Origin: RBG-13-43-22 sp040755035
GTDB taxonomy: Bacteria; Desulfobacterota; RBG-13-43-22
Reading direction: 5' to 3'
NCBI GenBank assembly: GCA_040755035.1
Contig: JBFMBU010000030.1
Location: 1 to 64,000 of the forward strand
DNA: 64,000 bases
Shown: positions 60,585-64,000 of the stretch, piece after piece
Layout of the letters: every line of letters starts with the position of its first letter
Position numbering within the stretch: position 1 is the first letter of the stretch
Translations under genes and position numbers: made by a program
Notes under the pieces: generated by a model
Databases searched by the model: none
Told to the model about the DNA's origin: nothing
What the model saw: only the letters and a program-made list of their open reading frames with translations

Positions 60585-62579
60585 ATGCCAGAAATCACTT
60601 CAATGATGGAAGAAACCAGGAAATTCCCCCCTTCCAAAGAATTCGTGGAACAGGCCCACATCAAAAGCCGAGAAGCTTATGAAGTCATGTGGAAGGAATC
60701 GGTCCAAAATCCCGAAAAATTCTGGGGTAATGTGGCCTCAGAGCTTTTCTGGTTTAAAAAATGGGACAAGGTGAATGAAGAAGATTTTAAAAACGCCAAG
60801 TTGCAATGGTTTATCGGCGGCAAGACCAATATTACTTATAACTGCCTCGACTACCAGATTGAAAAGGGTCGGGGGGATAAGACCGCCATCCTCTTCCAGG
60901 GGGAACCGGAAGAGGATGTTAAAAAGATCTCTTACAAGGATTTGTTGAGGGAGGTATCGAGGTTTGCCAATGTCCTGAAAAAGCGCGGCGTAAAAAAAGG
61001 GGACCGGGTGGCCATCTACCTGCCCATGATCGCCGAGCTACCCATAGCCATGATGGCCTGCGCCCGCATCGGTGCCGTTCATACCATCGTCTTCGGCGGA
61101 TTTTCAGCCGAGGCTTTAAGAGACCGTATCCTTGACGCCGGGGCCAAGGTCCTGATCACGGCCAACGGCTATTGGCGGGCCGGGCGGAAAGTCGGCTCCA
61201 AGGTCAATGCCGATGCCGCTGTCGGGTATTGCGCCAAACAGGGACATACGGTGGAGACGGTCTTTATCGTCAAACGGCTTGAGGATTTTGACGTTTCCAT
61301 GAACACCGGCCGAGACCTGTGGTGGGAGGAGGAAATGAATGCCTCCGATATCAGTGATACCTGTCCCGCCGAACCCATGGACGCGGAAGATCCCCTCTTT
61401 ATCCTCTATACCTCCGGTTCAACCGGAAAACCCAAAGGGGTCCTTCATACCATCGGCGGTTATATGGTTTATACCTATCTGACTTTTAAGTATGTTTTTG
61501 ACTATAAAGACCAAGATATTTATTGGTGTACGGCCGATATCGGCTGGGTGACCGGCCACTCCTATATCGTTTATGGTCCTCTGGCCAACGGCGCTACCTC
61601 CGTTGTCTTTGAAAGCGTTCCCACCTATCCCCAGCCGGACCGGTTCTGGCAGGTAGTGGAAAAATTCAAAGTCAACATCTTCTACACCGCTCCCACGGCC
61701 ATCCGGGCCATCATGCGGGAAGGGGATAAATGGCCCATTGGCAGAGACCTTTCTTCTCTCCGTCTATTAGGCACGGTCGGGGAACCCATCAACCCCGAGG
61801 CCTGGATGTGGTATCACAAGGTGATCGGCAAGGAAAGATGCCCCATAGTGGATACCTGGTGGCAAACCGAAACCGGCGGGATTTTACTCACCCCCCTGCC
61901 CGGGGCCTGGCCGACCAAACCCGGTTCGGCAACCCTGCCCTTTTTCGGTGTGGATCCGGTGGTTTTGAAAGGAAGAGGATCCGCCGACGAGCCGGCGAAG
62001 GAGGCCGGAGTCAATGAGGGAGGCGAGCTCTGTATCCGAAGATCCTGGCCCGGATTGATGCGGACGGTTTATGGAGAACCGGAGCGATTTTTTAATACCT
62101 ATTTTGTCCAGCAACCCGGGTTTTATTTCTCCGGTGACGGCGCCCGGAAGGATGAGGACGGCTATTTCTGGCTCATGGGCCGAATCGATGATGTGGTCAA
62201 TGTATCCGGACACCGGATCGGAACCGCTGAGGTGGAAAGCGCCCTGGTTTCTCATCCCCATGTGGCCGAAGCGGCAGTGGTCGGTTTCCCCCATGACATC
62301 AAAGGGGAAGACCTCTACGCTTATGTCATCCTTAAAGTGGGTTATGAAGGGAGTGAGGAATTGAAAAAGGAACTGGTGGCTCATGTCCGGAAGGAGATCG
62401 GCCCCATCGCTTCACCGGGTAAACTGCAATTCGTTCCCGGTTTACCGAAGACGAGGTCGGGCAAGATCATGCGCCGGATCCTTAGAAAAGTGGCCTCCGG
62501 TGAAATCAGCGCCTTAGGGGATACCACCACTCTGGCCGATCCGTCGGTTGTGGAAGAAATCGTCAAAGGAAGACTATAA
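60585..62579 (+). CDS. acs: acetyl-CoA synthetase
   Basis: 664 residues, normal for AMP-forming acetyl-CoA synthetase. P-loop YTSGSTGKPKGV, substrate-pocket WWQTETGGI, adenylate motif YFSGDGARKDEDGY, hinge GRIDDVVNVSGHRIG and C-terminal Lys motif PKTRSGKIMRRI (site of acetylation control in the family). ATG 60585 has AGGAGGA upstream. It makes acetyl-CoA from acetate. An OFA-type transporter follows, a possible monocarboxylate importer. Confidence 0.96.
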   Translation: MPEITSMMEETRKFPPSKEFVEQAHIKSREAYEVMWKESVQNPEKFWGNVASELFWFKKWDKVNEEDFKNAKLQWFIGGKTNITYNCLDYQIEKGRGDKTAILFQGEPEEDVKKISYKDLLREVSRFANVLKKRGVKKGDRVAIYLPMIAELPIAMMACARIGAVHTIVFGGFSAEALRDRILDAGAKVLITANGYWRAGRKVGSKVNADAAVGYCAKQGHTVETVFIVKRLEDFDVSMNTGRDLWWEEEMNASDISDTCPAEPMDAEDPLFILYTSGSTGKPKGVLHTIGGYMVYTYLTFKYVFDYKDQDIYWCTADIGWVTGHSYIVYGPLANGATSVVFESVPTYPQPDRFWQVVEKFKVNIFYTAPTAIRAIMREGDKWPIGRDLSSLRLLGTVGEPINPEAWMWYHKVIGKERCPIVDTWWQTETGGILLTPLPGAWPTKPGSATLPFFGVDPVVLKGRGSADEPAKEAGVNEGGELCIRRSWPGLMRTVYGEPERFFNTYFVQQPGFYFSGDGARKDEDGYFWLMGRIDDVVNVSGHRIGTAEVESALVSHPHVAEAAVVGFPHDIKGEDLYAYVILKVGYEGSEELKKELVAHVRKEIGPIASPGKLQFVPGLPKTRSGKIMRRILRKVASGEISALGDTTTLADPSVVEEIVKGRL

Positions 62580-62628
62580 ACAACTATCTATGGATTCGGA
62601 AGCAGGAATTATTTACCAAACCCAGTGA

Positions 62629-62666
62629 GTTTCCATCCGGAATTAAAATAATTTCCGGATGGAAAC
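62629..62666. repeat. solo hairpin of the TCATCCGGAA family
   Basis: GTTTCCATCCGGAATT and AATTTCCGGATGGAAAC are near-perfect complements, in the gap between acs and the transporter gene. No T-tract follows. Confidence 0.7.
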
Positions 62667-62683
62667 TATAAGGAAAAAATACA

Positions 62684-63973
62684 ATGGCGGCACACCCAGA
62701 AAAAGAACCGGGAAAGGCCTGGTTGGTGGTCTTTGCCGGGACGGCGATCAATCTTTGCTTAGGGATGCTCTACGCCTGGAGCGTTTGGAAAAAGGCCCTG
62801 GTCGATAAAACCAAGGCCGATGCCGGAGAGGTCATGACCGGCATCAATGCCGGTTGGGCCTATCTGACCGATACCCAGGGTACGGTAGCCTATTTCCTTT
62901 GCGGACTTATTTTTGCCGTATTCATGATTCCCGGGGGCCGGTTGCAGGACCGCTACGGTCCCAAAATCGGGGCCACCCTGGGCGGCCTTTCACTGGCGCT
63001 GGGTTGCATCATCGCCGGTTTGATGAAGAGTTATTTGGGACTGATCCTCGGATTCGGTATTCTGGGAGGGATCGGTATGGGTTTGGGTTACGCGGCCCCG
63101 ACCCCGGCAGCCCTTAAATGGTTTGGATCACACCGGCGGGGTTTGATCTCCGGAATCGTCGTCGGAGGTTATGGGGGTGCGGCCATTTATATCGCCCCTC
63201 TGGCCCAGTACTTAATTGAAAAATACGGCATCTCCGGCAGTTTCATTGGTTTGGGGATCATCTTCGCCATCGTGGTCGTCATTGCCAGTCAGCTTTTATC
63301 CCAGCCGCCGGCCGGTTATGTACCGGTCGGACCTCCCCCGGGAAAGACGACCAAACAAAGTATGGCCGCCCAGTCAGAGGATTACGCCCCTACAGAAATG
63401 ATGGCCAAATGGCAATATTACGCCCTGGTCCTGATGTTTATCGGCAGCGCCCAATCCGGACTCTTGGTTATCGCCAATGCCGCCCCCATCCTGGCCAAGA
63501 CAGCCGGGAAACTGGAATTTTTTGCCCAGAACGCCTGGATCATCGCCGCTTATGGAGGGCTGATCAACGCCATGGGACGGGTGGGATCGGGGCTCTATTC
63601 GGACAAAATCGGCCGGGGCAATGCCTATACAGTCAACCTGCTTGTTTCAGCGGTTTTTTTACTGGCCACCCCTTTTATCATTCATATGGAAAGTATCCCC
63701 CTCTTATTCCTGGCCACCGGCGTGGCTTATTGGCAATACGGAGGAGGACTCTCCATTATGCCCGCTTTTACGGCTGATTTTTTCGGATCGAAAAATCTGG
63801 GGGTCAATTACGGACTGGTCTTTCTGGGGTGGGGCCTGGGATTCCTGATGCCTCTGATCGCCGGCTTCATTAAAGACAGCACCGGGTCCTACAACTTATC
63901 TTTCTATATCTCGGCGACTATTTTGATCGTGGCTGTTATTCTCTGCCGGCTTTTGAAGAAACCGGTTAAATAA
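62684..63973 (+). CDS. OFA-family (oxalate/formate antiporter-like) MFS transporter
   Basis: 429 residues with about 12 membrane segments. The N-terminal FAGTAINLCLGMLYAWSVW, the MFS loop GGRLQDRYGPKIGAT and the central GYGGAAIYIAPLA match the OxlT/OFA subfamily. Members carry oxalate, formate, acetate, lactate or other small carboxylates. The location 104 bp after acs suggests acetate or another monocarboxylate. It ends 27 bp before the window edge. Substrate not proven. Confidence 0.88.
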   Translation: MAAHPEKEPGKAWLVVFAGTAINLCLGMLYAWSVWKKALVDKTKADAGEVMTGINAGWAYLTDTQGTVAYFLCGLIFAVFMIPGGRLQDRYGPKIGATLGGLSLALGCIIAGLMKSYLGLILGFGILGGIGMGLGYAAPTPAALKWFGSHRRGLISGIVVGGYGGAAIYIAPLAQYLIEKYGISGSFIGLGIIFAIVVVIASQLLSQPPAGYVPVGPPPGKTTKQSMAAQSEDYAPTEMMAKWQYYALVLMFIGSAQSGLLVIANAAPILAKTAGKLEFFAQNAWIIAAYGGLINAMGRVGSGLYSDKIGRGNAYTVNLLVSAVFLLATPFIIHMESIPLLFLATGVAYWQYGGGLSIMPAFTADFFGSKNLGVNYGLVFLGWGLGFLMPLIAGFIKDSTGSYNLSFYISATILIVAVILCRLLKKPVK

Positions 63974-64000
63974 ACCGGCTCGGAGCAGGGAATTCAGGGT

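Overview
The window reads as a chromosome segment of an anaerobic Gram-negative bacterium, most likely a Desulfobacterota (delta-proteobacterial) sulfate reducer or syntroph. The grounds are an NfnAB flavin-bifurcating pair, an HdrA/MvhD/MetV/MetF methylene-tetrahydrofolate reductase complex beside formate-THF ligase, a Liv-type transporter with an embedded acyl-CoA ligase, sigma-54 signalling genes and a complete tol-pal cluster. Taxonomy is inferred from gene content only.

Layout. 1-6.5 kb: signalling genes on the minus strand: a truncated GAF/AAA+ sigma-54 activator, two proteins with receiver domains that lack the phospho-acceptor Asp, and a histidine kinase overlapping an NtrC-type regulator. 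6.7-11.4 kb: cobT and larB (minus), then prmA, rsmE, a small zinc-ribbon gene and tRNA-Phe (plus). 11.4-24.6 kb: acyl-CoA ligase, livG, livF, a second ligase, livH, livM, a binding protein, DUF169, a heptosyltransferase-like gene, thiolase and RidA. 24.6-31.7 kb: aminotransferase, methyltransferase, an unusual sensor kinase with its response regulator, and small hypotheticals. 31.9-45.5 kb: the folate/C1 and electron-bifurcation region, with nfnA-nfnB-folE2-AICAR transformylase on minus and fhs, a giant hdrA fusion, a UGA-containing mvhD, metV and metF on plus. 45.6-50.7 kb: tolQ-tolR-tolA-tolB-pal-cpoB. 51-55 kb: a GcvH-like protein, lspA and ileS. 55-64 kb: HAD hydrolase, radical SAM protein, TIGR04076 protein, DUF4139 protein, beta-barrel protein, acetyl-CoA synthetase and an OFA-type transporter.

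The most interesting observations are two. First, mvhD has an in-frame UGA exactly where MvhD family proteins carry a conserved Cys, followed by a short stem-loop, so it is probably a selenoprotein with its N-terminus hidden from ordinary gene calling. Second, the HdrA upstream is a 1474-residue fusion: an HdrA half carrying an inserted NfnB/GltD-like flavin module, a second HdrA-like half, and several [4Fe-4S] motifs. It sits with mvhD-metV-metF and without hdrB or hdrC. Together with fhs and the divergent nfnAB, this suggests a methyl branch of the Wood-Ljungdahl pathway coupled to NAD(P)H and ferredoxin.

The intergenic DNA is rich in repeats. There are ATCCGGAAA hairpins (solo, and as two inverted ~142-bp composite copies flanking the two-component pair), MITE-like inverted repeats, a CCCGGACC/GGTCCGGG leader found twice, and a set of inverted repeats made of short iterated words (GTTACGAG-like) in almost every spacer of the nfn operon.
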